From assembly GCF_005221385.1 (NCBI RefSeq), contig NZ_CP039904.1, positions 1,771,501 through 1,835,500 on the forward strand: a DNA stretch of 64,000 bases. The letters are read 5' to 3'. This stretch comes from Agrobacterium tumefaciens (lineage in GTDB: Bacteria > Pseudomonadota > Alphaproteobacteria > Rhizobiales > Rhizobiaceae). Position 1 is the stretch's first letter, and every line of letters begins with the position of its first letter. The notes under the pieces were generated by a model. It made no database searches. It saw only the letters and a list, made by a program, of their open reading frames with translations, and was not told the DNA's origin. This document shows positions 21,910 to 31,435 of this stretch, in pieces. The position numbers and the translations under genes are program-made.

Positions 21910-22695
21910 ATGCGTTTTGCCATCAACCACATCACCGCGCCGAAGCTTTCCCTTGAGGAGTTCTTCGCGACAGCCCGTGAACTCGGCCTTACCGAAGTCG
22001 AAATCCGCAACGACCTGCCTGATATCGTCGGCACGGTTGAGCCGGCGGCCGTGAAGGCGGCGGCCGAAAAGGCCGGCGTAACGATCATCTCGATCAATGC
22101 GCTTTATCCCTTCAACGTCTGGTCGGGCGACCTGCCTGCGCGGGCCGTCGCGATGGCCGATTATGCGGCGGCAAGTGGCGCGAAAGCGCTGGTCATGTGC
22201 CCGCTCAATGATGGGACGCCAGTGTCTTTTGACGATCTCGTCACGGCGCTGAAGGCCATGAAGCCGATCCTCGAAGAACGCGGCCTGACCGGCCTTGTCG
22301 AGCCACTCGGCTTCCCGGTATCATCACTGCGCACCAAGGCCGAGGCCATCAAGGCAATCGACGCGGCCGGCGGCGGCGATGTCTACAGGCTGGTGCACGA
22401 CACCTTCCATCACCACCTCGCGGGCGAGACGGCGTTTTTCCCGGAACGAACGGGGCTGGTCCACATTTCCGGCGTGACCGATCCTGCCGTCTCCGTGGCC
22501 GACATGCTTGACGCTCACCGCGTTCTGGTGGATGGCGACGACCGGCTGGAGAATATCGCCCAGATCAGGACACTCGAGGCGGCCGGTTACAAGGGACCTT
22601 ACAGCTTCGAGCCCTTTGCGACGGAAGTGCACGAGCTGAAGGATCCGGCAGCTGCCGTGAAGGACAGCATCGACCATATCTCTCAGGGGCTCTGA
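21910..22695 (+). CDS. TIM-barrel isomerase, 2-keto-myo-inositol isomerase-like
   Basis: The 261-residue protein resembles IolI: MRFAINHITAPKLSLEEFFATARELGLTEVEIRNDL, VKAAAEKAGVTIISINALYPFN, GLVEPLGFP, LVHDTFHHHLAG and PYSFEPFA. The start ATG at 21910 has GAGG six bases upstream; a GTG at 21898 overlaps the dehydrogenase stop. It is the last gene of the catabolic run. An isomerase acting on the keto product of the upstream dehydrogenase is the simplest reading. Confidence 0.78.
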   Translation: MRFAINHITAPKLSLEEFFATARELGLTEVEIRNDLPDIVGTVEPAAVKAAAEKAGVTIISINALYPFNVWSGDLPARAVAMADYAAASGAKALVMCPLNDGTPVSFDDLVTALKAMKPILEERGLTGLVEPLGFPVSSLRTKAEAIKAIDAAGGGDVYRLVHDTFHHHLAGETAFFPERTGLVHISGVTDPAVSVADMLDAHRVLVDGDDRLENIAQIRTLEAAGYKGPYSFEPFATEVHELKDPAAAVKDSIDHISQGL

Positions 22696-22901
22696 CCGCG
22701 TGGCCGTTCGCGGTTCGCTGCGGGCGGCGTTTCTTGCGGGAGATTAAAAACCCAGAGAAATCAATTCCGCATTTACGGATGATGCTGTAATCTTCCGGCG
22801 ACGAGAGAACAGCAAACAGGCACGGGTATTTTTCAGATCGACTGCGTGGGGCAGGCTTTCTGCCCGCACCGTCCGAAGTAGAGTGGTTGAATTTCCCCTT
22901 T

Positions 22902-23948
22902 ATGAAAATAGACAGGAAAACGACGCTTAAGGACGTGGCGCGGGAGGCGAATGTTTCGCTGAGTACCGCTTCGCATGCCCTCAACGGCACCGCACCCTTG
23001 ACCACGCAGGTTCGCGAGCGGGTGCTGGAAGCGGCTCGTTCGCTCGGTTATCTCGAAAACCGCCGGCAGAAGGCGACGATCGCCACTCTGCGTGTCGTGT
23101 TGCTCGCCATGACCAATGATGCAGCGCCGCAGAGCGATCTCAATATGGTCAGCTGGACGATGCTGAACGGCTTCCGGCGTGAATGCGAGAAGCGCGGCAT
23201 TCGCATCGTTCCCTTTGTCAGCACGACGAGCCGGCTCGATCCCGTTACCGTCGCGGAGGCTGCCGATGCCGACAATGTCGATGGCATCGTGGTCCTGAAT
23301 GATGACAGGGCGCAACTGGTCGAGGCGCTGTCCGCGCTTTCCAGGCCGGTGGTCCTGATCAATGGCGAAGACCCGGCCATGATCGTCGATACGGTGACGG
23401 CCGAGAACCGTTTTGGTGCGCGGCTCGGTATCGAGCATCTGCTCTCACTCGGGCATCGCGACATATTGCATGTCACCTGGAAGGGCCGCACGACGATCCG
23501 CCGCCGTTATGATGGTTATAGCGACGCGTATCTCGCGGCAGGCCTGACAGTTCCGGCCGATATGGTTATCGAGGTGGAAAGCTACGAGCCGGAATGGGGC
23601 GAGGTCGCCATCCGCCGCCTGCTGGCCGAGACACGCCCGCTTAGAAACGCAACGGCGACCTTCTGCGCCGCCGATAATCTGGCGCTCGGCTGCCTGAAGG
23701 CGTTGACGGAGGCCGGTATCCGCGTTCCCGATGATGTCTCGGTGCTTGGTTTTGACGATATCATGCCGGCCGCCTTCAGCGCGCCGCCGCTCAGCACCAT
23801 ACAATTGCCCGCTGACAGGCTGGGCGGTGCCGCCCTTTCACTTTTGGAACAGCGGCTTGTGGCAGCTGATCCCACCCGACCGGCGCACCGGCTGGAACTC
23901 GGCTGTCGGCTGGTATTAAGGGGTAGCATCGCTCCGCCGCCAAAATAG
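22902..23948 (+). CDS. LacI-family transcriptional regulator (second)
   Basis: The 348-residue LacI protein has the HTH TTLKDVAREANVSLSTASHALNGTAPLTTQVRERVLEAARSLGY and a core ending VLGFDDIMPAAFSAPPLSTIQLP. The ATG at 22902 is chosen over a TTG at 22887; the ribosome site is weak either way. It follows the catabolic genes by 206 bp on the same strand and could control them or the ABC transporter on its far side. It is not closely similar to the LacI protein at 16623. Confidence 0.87.
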   Translation: MKIDRKTTLKDVAREANVSLSTASHALNGTAPLTTQVRERVLEAARSLGYLENRRQKATIATLRVVLLAMTNDAAPQSDLNMVSWTMLNGFRRECEKRGIRIVPFVSTTSRLDPVTVAEAADADNVDGIVVLNDDRAQLVEALSALSRPVVLINGEDPAMIVDTVTAENRFGARLGIEHLLSLGHRDILHVTWKGRTTIRRRYDGYSDAYLAAGLTVPADMVIEVESYEPEWGEVAIRRLLAETRPLRNATATFCAADNLALGCLKALTEAGIRVPDDVSVLGFDDIMPAAFSAPPLSTIQLPADRLGGAALSLLEQRLVAADPTRPAHRLELGCRLVLRGSIAPPPK

Positions 23949-24007
23949 GATCGTCGGCCCCTCTGCGGGCTGGTGGAGAATGCCTGTTGGGCGACTAATT
24001 TTCTCGC

Positions 24008-24120
24008 CGTCATGCCGGACTTGATCCGGCATCCAGCCGACGCGGCTCTCGCGCGGCGGAGAGACCCCTTCAGCCCAAGGACTTGGGCTGGCAGGATACA
24101 GGCTCATGGCCGGTATGACG
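24008..24120. repeat. RIME/ABC-like intergenic palindromic element, copy 2
   Basis: This 113-bp element is bounded by CGTCATGCCGG (24008) and CCGGTATGACG (24120) and sits between the convergent second LacI gene and the sugar permease gene. It has a left hairpin (ATGCCGG...CCGGCAT), a central stem identical over 21 bp to copy 1 (24071-24091), and imperfect right-arm pairing. Translation gives the familiar rhizobial MPDLIRHP string. Confidence 0.78.
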
Positions 24121-24198
24121 GGGTGGAGAGGTCTCGGTACTACATCATCCAATAGTCGAAGCGGCTATGCTTTAAAGCGAGCATCCTCGAACCCCGCC

Positions 24199-25248
24199 TC
24201 ACTTCATGCCTGTCCCCGCAATGCCTGTCGTGATGTAACGCTGCAGGAACAGGAATACGACGGTGACAGGCGCCAGGCTGAGGAAGGTCATGGCGAGGAT
24301 ATAGTGCCATTGCACCGAGAACTCGCCCTGGAAGGCATTCAACCCCACCTGCAGCGTGAAGTTTTCACGGCTGCTGAGAACAATCAGTGGCCAGAGGAAG
24401 TCGTTCCAGCGCCAGAGCACCGAGAAGATGGCGAGAACCGCAAGCGCCGGCGCCGTCAGCGGCAGGATGATGCGCCAGAAGATGCGGAATTCGCTTGCCG
24501 CATCGACGCGGGCCGCCTCGATCAGCTCGTCCGGAATGGTCAGCATATATTGCCGCAGCAGGAACACGCCGGTCGGCGTCGCGACCGTCGGGATGATGAC
24601 GCCCCAGAGATTGTCGACGAGGCCGACGCCGACGATGACGAGATAGGCCGGCACCATGACAACGGTGAGCGGGATCATCAGGGTGGATATGATCAGCACG
24701 AAGATCGCCTTCTCGCCGCGGAAGCGGTATTTGGAGAGAGCGAAGGCTGCCATGGCATTGACGATCAGCGTCAGGATAGTCGCCACGAAAGTGACGAAGA
24801 CCGAGTTCTTGAGGAAGGTCAAAAAGCTGAACCGGGTGAGCGGATCGGTGAAGTTCTCCGTCGCGATGGTCAGTTTCTGAACCGGCGTTATTTCCCGCGT
24901 ATCGACGCTAACCGGCGGACCGGGATTGGCGGGGTCCACCATCTGGGCTTTGAGGCCGATGCGACGGACCATGGCCATCTCCCGCTCCATGCCGTCGATG
25001 GGGGCTTTCCAGAGGCTGAGCGGTTTGTCGTAACCCTGCACTTCCACCTGCACGGCGGCGCGCGGCAGAAGGCTCGGCGGAAACCGGGTGATTTCGGCTT
25101 CCGGTTTCAGCGATGACATGGCGGCCCAGACGACGGGGATGAGGACGGCGAGCGTGCCGCCAATAAGCCAGACCCATGACAGCATATCGGTGAGGCCGAT
25201 GCGGCCGGGGCGGCGGGTGCGTGTGAGGAAGGAGACGGCGTTGGACAT
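24199..25248 (-). CDS. Carbohydrate ABC transporter permease, MalG type
   Basis: The 349-residue membrane protein has TM1 at about residues 20-40, then a large loop of about 80 residues (residues 45-125), then the five-helix core with the coupling loop EAARVDAASEFRIFWRIILPLTAPALA. The C-terminus LQRYITTGIAGTGMK is typical of the family. The start MSNAVSFL was chosen; the longer frame covers the upstream permease gene end. It is the third gene of a leftward unit whose ATPase gene is truncated and which has no binding protein gene in the window. Confidence 0.88.
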   Translation of the reverse strand: MSNAVSFLTRTRRPGRIGLTDMLSWVWLIGGTLAVLIPVVWAAMSSLKPEAEITRFPPSLLPRAAVQVEVQGYDKPLSLWKAPIDGMEREMAMVRRIGLKAQMVDPANPGPPVSVDTREITPVQKLTIATENFTDPLTRFSFLTFLKNSVFVTFVATILTLIVNAMAAFALSKYRFRGEKAIFVLIISTLMIPLTVVMVPAYLVIVGVGLVDNLWGVIIPTVATPTGVFLLRQYMLTIPDELIEAARVDAASEFRIFWRIILPLTAPALAVLAIFSVLWRWNDFLWPLIVLSSRENFTLQVGLNAFQGEFSVQWHYILAMTFLSLAPVTVVFLFLQRYITTGIAGTGMK

Positions 25249-25250
25249 GG

Positions 25251-26246
25251 TCAGGACTCCATCTTTTTGCCAAGGCGCAACTGCACCAGCGTCAGCGCGA
25301 GAAGCACAAGGCCCATCAGAACCGATGCGGCGGATGCAAGGCCGAACAGCCTCAGATCGCTGCCGAAGGCCATCTGGTAGATATATTGCACGACGAATGT
25401 ATTGGCTGTTCCCGGTCCACCACCATTGGTGAGAACCCACGCTTCATCAAATATTTGCACCGATCTGATCATTAAGAGGATGAGCACGACCAGCAGGTTG
25501 GGCCCAAGCAGCGGCAGGGTGATGCGCAGCAGGGTGCGCCGGGGCGAGGCGGCATCGATGGCGGCGGCTTCGTAGAGATCCTTCGGGATGGCCTGAAGGC
25601 CGGCGAGCAGGATCAGCGTATAAAAGCCCATGTGGAACCAGACCGAAACGACCACCACGAAAAAGCGCGACCAGCCGACATCCAGCAGGAAGATTTCCGG
25701 CGGCACGCCCAGCATCTGGAAGAAGGCGTTGAGCAGGCCGTTGCGGTCCAGAAACCATTTCCAGATGAGGCCGATGACGACGGGCGACAGCAGGACCGGA
25801 TAAAAGAACATGGCGCGGAAGAAGCCGCGCGCGGCTATCGCCCTGTTGAGGATGAGGGCGGTGATGAGCGCGACCAGCAACGTGGCGATGACATTGAAAC
25901 CGACAAACCACAGCGTGTTCCAGATCGCCGTCCAGAACAGCGATTCCCGGCAGCTTCCCGGGTCCATATAGCTCTGGCAATCCAGCAGCTTGCCGAAGTT
26001 TTCCAGCCCGACGAAGGGGCGGTCGGTGATCAAAAGTTCGGTGCCGCCGGTAAAGGCATAACCGACGGCAATCGCAATCGGCAGGAAGGTGAAGATGCCA
26101 AAAAGAATGAGGTTAGGCATCAGGAAGATGTAGGGCATGCGCCTTTTGCCGATCAGCCGCTCGATGAAGTTGAGCGGCACCTCGGCAATCGCCATAACGG
26201 CGTCAAGCGCGCGGTCGGACAGTCTCGCAAGCTTTGGATTTGCCAT
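25251..26246 (-). CDS. Carbohydrate ABC transporter permease, MalF type
   Basis: The 331-residue permease has its first hydrophobic segment at RMPYIFLMPNLILFGIFTFLPIAIAVGYAF. The periplasmic loop contains CQSYMDPGSC, where two cysteines could form a disulfide. The coupling loop is YEAAAIDAASPRRTLLRITLPLLGP. The start MANPKLARLS lies one base past the ATPase stop. It forms a heterodimer with the MalG-type partner. The transported sugar is unknown; glycerol-3-phosphate- or oligosaccharide-type importers have this layout. Confidence 0.9.
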   Translation of the reverse strand: MANPKLARLSDRALDAVMAIAEVPLNFIERLIGKRRMPYIFLMPNLILFGIFTFLPIAIAVGYAFTGGTELLITDRPFVGLENFGKLLDCQSYMDPGSCRESLFWTAIWNTLWFVGFNVIATLLVALITALILNRAIAARGFFRAMFFYPVLLSPVVIGLIWKWFLDRNGLLNAFFQMLGVPPEIFLLDVGWSRFFVVVVSVWFHMGFYTLILLAGLQAIPKDLYEAAAIDAASPRRTLLRITLPLLGPNLLVVLILLMIRSVQIFDEAWVLTNGGGPGTANTFVVQYIYQMAFGSDLRLFGLASAASVLMGLVLLALTLVQLRLGKKMES

Positions 26247-26247
26247 G

Positions 26248-27048
26248 CTACCCCCTCCCTTGGCCCGCAAGGCGCGGCAGCGCCAGTTCGGTGGCGGGAT
26301 CGAAGACATGCACCTTCTCACGTGCAGGCATGATTTTGAGCACCGAGCCGGATGCGGGCGCGAAGTGGCCAGCCTGATGCACGATGATCTGGTCCTTCTC
26401 ACCCTTGATATTGCCGTAGAGATAGGTCTCGGTGCCGAGGCTTTCGTGGTATTGCACCTCGAAGGGCAGACCGGCATCCGCGATGGTGAAATGTGAGGGT
26501 CGGATGCCCGCGAGAACCGCCTGTCCGGGACTGACGGTTGCCGGATCGACGAGGCAGGGGAGGGACACGCCATGGCCAGCATCGATGGCAATGCTGCCGT
26601 CCTCGGCCTTGGTGATGGTGCCCTTCAGCATGTTCATTCGCGGCGAGCCGAGGAAGCCGGCAACGAAGAGGTTGCGCGGATTATCGAAAAGCTCAAGCGG
26701 GCTGCCCACCTGTTCGATGCGCCCGGCGCGCAGCACGACGATCTTGTCGGCCATGGTCATGGCTTCCACCTGATCATGGGTGACATAGATCATAGTTGTC
26801 TTGATATCGCGATGCAGGCGGGTGATTTCGGCGCGCGTCTGCACGCGCAGTGCCGCATCGAGGTTCGACAACGGCTCATCGAACAGGAAGATGTCAGGTT
26901 CGCGCACGATGGCGCGGCCGATGGCGACGCGCTGGCGCTGGCCGCCGGAAAGCTGTTTCGGCTTGCGGTCGAGATAGGGCTCGATGGCAAGCATCCGCGC
27001 CGCCTCGTTGATGCGGCTTTCGATCTCCGCCCGCTTGAAGCGCAGGTT
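26248..27048 (-). pseudogene. N-terminally truncated sugar ABC ATPase (MalK/UgpC type)
   Basis: What remains starts at about [20 protein letters not shown] and holds the signature [15 protein letters not shown], Walker [13 protein letters not shown], switch [15 protein letters not shown] and the C-terminal OB/TOBE domain (GIRPSHF). About 100 N-terminal residues with Walker A and the Q-loop are missing, and the frame hits a stop at 27058-27060 just past the break. Right at the break another ATPase gene begins on the other strand, also beheaded. Without Walker A it cannot drive transport. Confidence 0.85.
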
Positions 27049-27988
27049 CGCCGGGTTTCACCAACAGGACAGTGGCAGCATCAGCATCGAAAGACAGGCG
27101 ATTGAGCATGTGCCCGCCCATAAGCGTGATGTCGGGATGGTATTTCAGGATTACGCAGTTTTTCCGCATATTTCCGTGTTCGATAATATTGCCTTCGGTC
27201 TGAAGCAACGTAAGGCATCGTCCGCCGAGATCCGCGAACGAGTCGCCAAGATCCTCGATATCGTGCAGCTTGCTCCGTATGCCAAGCGCATGCCGCACGA
27301 GCTTTCCGGCGGCCAGCAGCAGCGTGTGGGCCTCGCGCGCGCACTGGTCATTAATCCCAAAGTGCTTTTGATGGACGAGCCGCTATCCAACCTCGACGCC
27401 AAACTGCGCGTGGACCTGCGGCGGGAACTGCGTGAAATCCAGCAGGCCATGAACATCACGACGGTTTATGTTACCCATGATCAGGAAGAGGCGCTCGCCA
27501 TGTCCGATCTGGTTTGCGTCATGTATGGGGGAGTAATTCAGCAGGCTGCGCCACCCTGGGAAGTCTACAATAATCCCTCTAACCGTTTCGTCGCGTCTTT
27601 CGTTGGAGCCAATAACTTCCTGGCGCTTGATCGCACGGGCGGGCAGACATTCCTGTCAGGCCACAAGGTTGCACTGCCGCAAGCGGATGCGATTTCACCG
27701 GAACGGAAGGTCGTCGCAGCGATCCGCCCCGAGGCGATTTCAATGGGTCTTTCCGCGATCTCTGCTCAAGACTGCATCGACCTGCCCGTGACCATCCGTC
27801 AGGTCAGTTTCACCGGACGCGAAATGAACGTGGCGGCCGTACTCTCCTCGGGTGAAGAGATCGAGGCAATCACCAAGCCGTCACCAGAGATCATCGCCCT
27901 CGAGCCGAACCAGAAGACAACCTTTTCCTGGCGGGCGGCCGATACTCAGCTTTTCGGTGAAGGTGTGACGGGGGAGCGCTTGTCATGA
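27049..27988 (+). pseudogene. N-terminally truncated ABC ATPase (iron/spermidine/phosphonate type)
   Basis: The sequence is recognisable from [13 protein letters not shown] onward, then [69 protein letters not shown] and a TOBE-like end. About 50-60 N-terminal residues including Walker A are gone. The open frame does extend upstream to 26984, but those codons are the antisense of the other truncated ATPase, so they are not native. The 3' end overlaps the permease start as ATGA, showing it was the proper partner of the downstream permease. Confidence 0.85.
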
Positions 27989-29670
27989 CGGATATGACCG
28001 CCACTTCAACGCCTGGAGGTTTTCGCCTGCGGCTGCCGGGTTTCTGGACAAGTGTCACGGCGCTTGCCGTGATCTTGCTGGCAATTTTCCTGATCCTTCC
28101 GATATTCAGCGTGTTTTTCATCAGCTTTTTTGATGCAAAGACCGGTGCGCTCGGGCTCAGCAATTACGCGGAGGTATTCACGCGCCGGTTTTACACCGTG
28201 GCCCTTTGGAACACATTGCTGATCGGCGTCCTGGGCATGCTCGGTGCCTGTCTACTTGGGATCCCGCTTGCATTTTGCACGTCGCGTTATCGCATCAAGG
28301 GACGCACATTCATCGCGACCTTTGCAGTTCTTGTTCTCTGCGCACCGCCTTTCATCGGTGCTTATGCCTGGATCATGCTGTTCGGCGCCAACGGTGCGGT
28401 TACCAACCTTTTGTCTTTTGCCGACATCTCGTTGCCAACGATTTATGGAATACCCGGCATCGTCATGGTCTTCAGCCTGAAGTTCTTCCCGTATATCTTC
28501 CTGATGACGGAAAATGCTCTGAACACCATCAACAAGTCTTATGAGGATGCGGCGGAAAACCTCGGCTGCACGGCGTTTGAGCGTTTCCGCAAAATCACCT
28601 TGCCCCTTGTTTTTCCAGCAGTCAGCACAGGTGCGATCATCTGCTTCGTGCTTTCCATCGCCGACTTCGGAACACCGGCCATTCTTGGCAAGGGCATCAG
28701 AACGCTATCGACCATTGCCTATGCGCAATATACCTCCGAAATGGCGGGCACGCCGACCATGGCCGTCACGATTTCAATGGTGATGATCGGGATTTCCATG
28801 GCAGCGCTTCTTCTCCAACGGCACATTCTCGCCAAGCGCCGCTACGCCAGCTCCCTGACCAACCGACCCGTTAAACAGTCGATGCGCCCGCTGAAGTCAT
28901 TCATCGTTCACGGTTTCTGCTATCTGGTAGTGTTCATTGCCATGCTGCCTTCTCTAACGGTCATCTATACATCTTTCCTGGCGACGAACGGCCCCGTCTT
29001 TACCGGCGGCTTCGGGTTGGACAGCTATGCTCGCATTTTGAGGGATTCCCCTCAGGCCATAGCCAACAGCTTTACCTTCGCACTGGCCGCAGTGGTGCTT
29101 ATCGCGGTCGTCTCCGGGCTCCTGTCCTTTATCGTCGTGAGGCGCGATAATGCCGTTTCCGGCTCGCTCGATCTGTTATTGATGGTGCCGTATCTCATTC
29201 CGGGCGTCGTTATGGCGATCGGTTACGTCACGACGTTCCGATATCCTCCTTTCGATATCACCGGGACGGCGCTCATCATCATCCTTCTGGTGTTCATACG
29301 CCGGCTGCCCTATGGCGTCCGATCCACGACATCGATCCTCAGGCAGATCAAGCCGTCGATCGAGGAGGCGGCGGTTAATCTTGGAGCTTCACCCGCAAAG
29401 ACATTCCTGTCGGTGACGGTGCCATTGATGTTGCCAGGCCTCATCATCGGTTCGCTGATGAGCTTCATCACCGCCATCAACGAGCTTTCCTCGACGCTGA
29501 TCCTTTATACGGCGCGCACGATTACCATGCCGGTCCTGATCTACATCCAGGTAATCGACGGTGAATTCGGGACTGCGGCCGCGCTTTCGACCGTACTATT
29601 GGTCAGCACCGGGATCTGTGTCTTCGTCGTCTTTCGCCTTTCGGAAGACAAGGAAGCTTCCTTCGTCTGA
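27985..29670 (+). CDS. Fused two-domain ABC permease, Fe3+/phosphonate type
   Basis: The 561-residue protein joins two permease units. Each has its own coupling loop: YEDAAENLGCTAFERFRKITLPLVFPA near residues 185-215, and IEEAAVNLGASPAKTFLSVTVPLMLPG near residues 455-485. About twelve hydrophobic segments are visible. This layout is shared by FbpB/AfuB iron permeases, ThiP and the putative 2-aminoethylphosphonate permeases. Its ATPase partner is beheaded and no binding protein gene is present, so the importer is probably inactive as it stands. Confidence 0.85.
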   Translation: MTDMTATSTPGGFRLRLPGFWTSVTALAVILLAIFLILPIFSVFFISFFDAKTGALGLSNYAEVFTRRFYTVALWNTLLIGVLGMLGACLLGIPLAFCTSRYRIKGRTFIATFAVLVLCAPPFIGAYAWIMLFGANGAVTNLLSFADISLPTIYGIPGIVMVFSLKFFPYIFLMTENALNTINKSYEDAAENLGCTAFERFRKITLPLVFPAVSTGAIICFVLSIADFGTPAILGKGIRTLSTIAYAQYTSEMAGTPTMAVTISMVMIGISMAALLLQRHILAKRRYASSLTNRPVKQSMRPLKSFIVHGFCYLVVFIAMLPSLTVIYTSFLATNGPVFTGGFGLDSYARILRDSPQAIANSFTFALAAVVLIAVVSGLLSFIVVRRDNAVSGSLDLLLMVPYLIPGVVMAIGYVTTFRYPPFDITGTALIIILLVFIRRLPYGVRSTTSILRQIKPSIEEAAVNLGASPAKTFLSVTVPLMLPGLIIGSLMSFITAINELSSTLILYTARTITMPVLIYIQVIDGEFGTAAALSTVLLVSTGICVFVVFRLSEDKEASFV

Positions 29671-29750
29671 CCTCTTACACCCCAGTAAAGACAATAGCTG
29701 CGGCGACCGACGTGTCGCCGTCCGCTACCCTCTGCAAGGAAATCAACAAA

Positions 29751-30707
29751 ATGAATATCGCGAGCTTTTCGCAATCGAAATACAAGAACGCCGCAACGCC
29801 GGGGGACGACGTGGCAGTTCTTCTTCCCGGCCGGGTTCTGGCTGTTTTCGACGGTGCGACCGATCCGACCGGAGCAAGTTACGACGGGCTGAGTTCCGGC
29901 CGTATCGCCGCACTTGCCGCAGCAAACGCGGTCGCCGAGATGAGCATAAAGGGCACCTTGCAAAGCTGTGAGGCGGCAGCTCTGTTTCAAAGTATCAGCG
30001 ACCTCCTGAAATGCGAGGCTAAGCGCATCAATGCAAGCCATCCGCCATCCACAACGCTCGCGATTGTTGCAGATCTGGGTGACAGTTTTCGCCTGCTTCT
30101 GGCCGGGGATTCTGGTGTGCGTATCAACGGTACCCGCCTCCTGCAGCACGCCAAGCTAATAGACAAGGTCAGCACGTCGGCGCGAATCCATGTTTTCAAA
30201 GGGCTCCTGGCGACGCATGGGGACGGCGATGCTGCTGAGGCAAAAACCCGCGCCACCATATTTTCCGGCCTTCACGCTGCTGTTAAAGCTGGCATCATGA
30301 CGATGCCGGAAGCCGAGAAAGTCGTCGCCGCCGCGGCTGTCGCAAGCGGCCTTCAAAACGATATGGAAGCGGTCGAAGAGTTCCTGATGGGCGGCATTCG
30401 TGTCCAGCCACATTATGCAAACAGGCAGGGCCATGTTCTCGGTTACGCGTCGATCAACGGTGGGCAGGTGATAGGGGAGGGCTTGGTCGATCTCACCCTC
30501 GCCAAGGACACGGTCACAAGCCTCGAAATCTTCTCCGATGGTTATCTGTCATTGCCGACCGGTGTAGACATTGCCGATTGGGAGGCGGAATTTGCCCGCG
30601 TCGAGGCAGCAGATTTTCACAAGCTCAGCGACTACCCGTCGGTGAAGGGATCCACAACGGGCGAATTCAGTGACGACAGGACGGTGATATGCCTAAAGGC
30701 TCGGTAA
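29751..30707 (+). CDS. PP2C-like (PPM family) phosphatase
   Basis: The 318-residue protein carries the PPM metal-site motifs in order: GDDVAVLLPGRVLAVFDGAT (DGAT in place of DGHG) at about 20-45, LLLAGDSGVRI with GDSG near 118, a later FSDGYLSLP, and SDDRTVICL near the C-terminus. The start MNIASFSQSKY has AAGGA about 10 bases upstream. It follows the permease gene by 80 bp on the same strand. The target could be a phosphoprotein or a small phosphate ester; its link with a transporter operon is unexplained. Confidence 0.72.
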   Translation: MNIASFSQSKYKNAATPGDDVAVLLPGRVLAVFDGATDPTGASYDGLSSGRIAALAAANAVAEMSIKGTLQSCEAAALFQSISDLLKCEAKRINASHPPSTTLAIVADLGDSFRLLLAGDSGVRINGTRLLQHAKLIDKVSTSARIHVFKGLLATHGDGDAAEAKTRATIFSGLHAAVKAGIMTMPEAEKVVAAAAVASGLQNDMEAVEEFLMGGIRVQPHYANRQGHVLGYASINGGQVIGEGLVDLTLAKDTVTSLEIFSDGYLSLPTGVDIADWEAEFARVEAADFHKLSDYPSVKGSTTGEFSDDRTVICLKAR

Positions 30708-30860
30708 TAAATCTGCTGCGGCAGGTATGGGGTCGCTGGCTGTGTTCTACCAGGCTGCAAGATCCCATAATTGACTGCCAGGCTCTCGCCACTTTGTGGG
30801 AGTGTTAAAGCCGACTGAAAGACGCTGTGTATCTGAGGTCGTCGGGGGAACCCTGGATCG

Positions 30861-31424
30861 CTAGCCCCCCGTCTCTCTGCCGGTATAGGAGCGTTCGCTC
30901 CAAAGCAGGGCTTTGCGTGAGGGATCTGGGATCGATTCGGTGATGGCGCCAACGAACAGGATGTGGTCGGCGGCATCAACGGAGCCGACGAGCTCGCAAT
31001 CAAGGGAGAGTAGCGCCCCGGCAAGCTGAGGGCTTCCTGAAGGCCAGGGATCCCACTGGCCGATCGAAAACCGATCCGGCAGGTTTCCCTTCCCCGCGAA
31101 AACGTCGGCGATCTCTTCCTGGCCCCTGGACAGCGCGGCGACGGAAAACCGCCGGCTTGCGGCTATGAGGTCGACCATACGGCTGCTGGCGTCGATGGAG
31201 ATCATCAGAAGCGGTGGCTCCGCGCTGAGCGGCATGTAGGAGGTGATCGTACGTCCGATCCGCTCACCTCCATGGGCGGATGAGGCCACCGCGACGGTGA
31301 AGGCGAGGGCGCTCATCGCGTCCTTGAACTCACGTGGTGAGACTGCCGGCGTAGCGGAGGCTTTCAGCGGAAGATGCGCGTGATTGACCGCACCGCCATC
31401 GATGAGCCTGAGGTTATGAGACAT
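30861..31424 (-). CDS. Flavin reductase-like protein
   Basis: The 187-residue protein has the FMN-binding split-barrel fold of the flavin reductase family: FKDAMSALAFTVAVASSAHGGERIGRTITSYMPLSAEPPLLMISIDASSRM, FSVAALSRGQEEIADVFAG and a C-terminal DHILFVGAITE. The start MSHNLRLIDG was chosen because longer frames overlap the ferredoxin gene. It lies 11 bp after fdxA, and so is likely co-transcribed with sodB. Supply of reduced flavin during oxidative stress is a reasonable inference. Confidence 0.78.
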   Translation of the reverse strand: MSHNLRLIDGGAVNHAHLPLKASATPAVSPREFKDAMSALAFTVAVASSAHGGERIGRTITSYMPLSAEPPLLMISIDASSRMVDLIAASRRFSVAALSRGQEEIADVFAGKGNLPDRFSIGQWDPWPSGSPQLAGALLSLDCELVGSVDAADHILFVGAITESIPDPSRKALLWSERSYTGRETGG

Positions 31425-31435
31425 GCGACACCGGG

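Noticed and set aside
26984..27048. Start of the plus-strand ABC ATPase at 26984
   Set aside because: Those codons are the antisense of the other ATPase gene and do not resemble an ATPase N-terminus.
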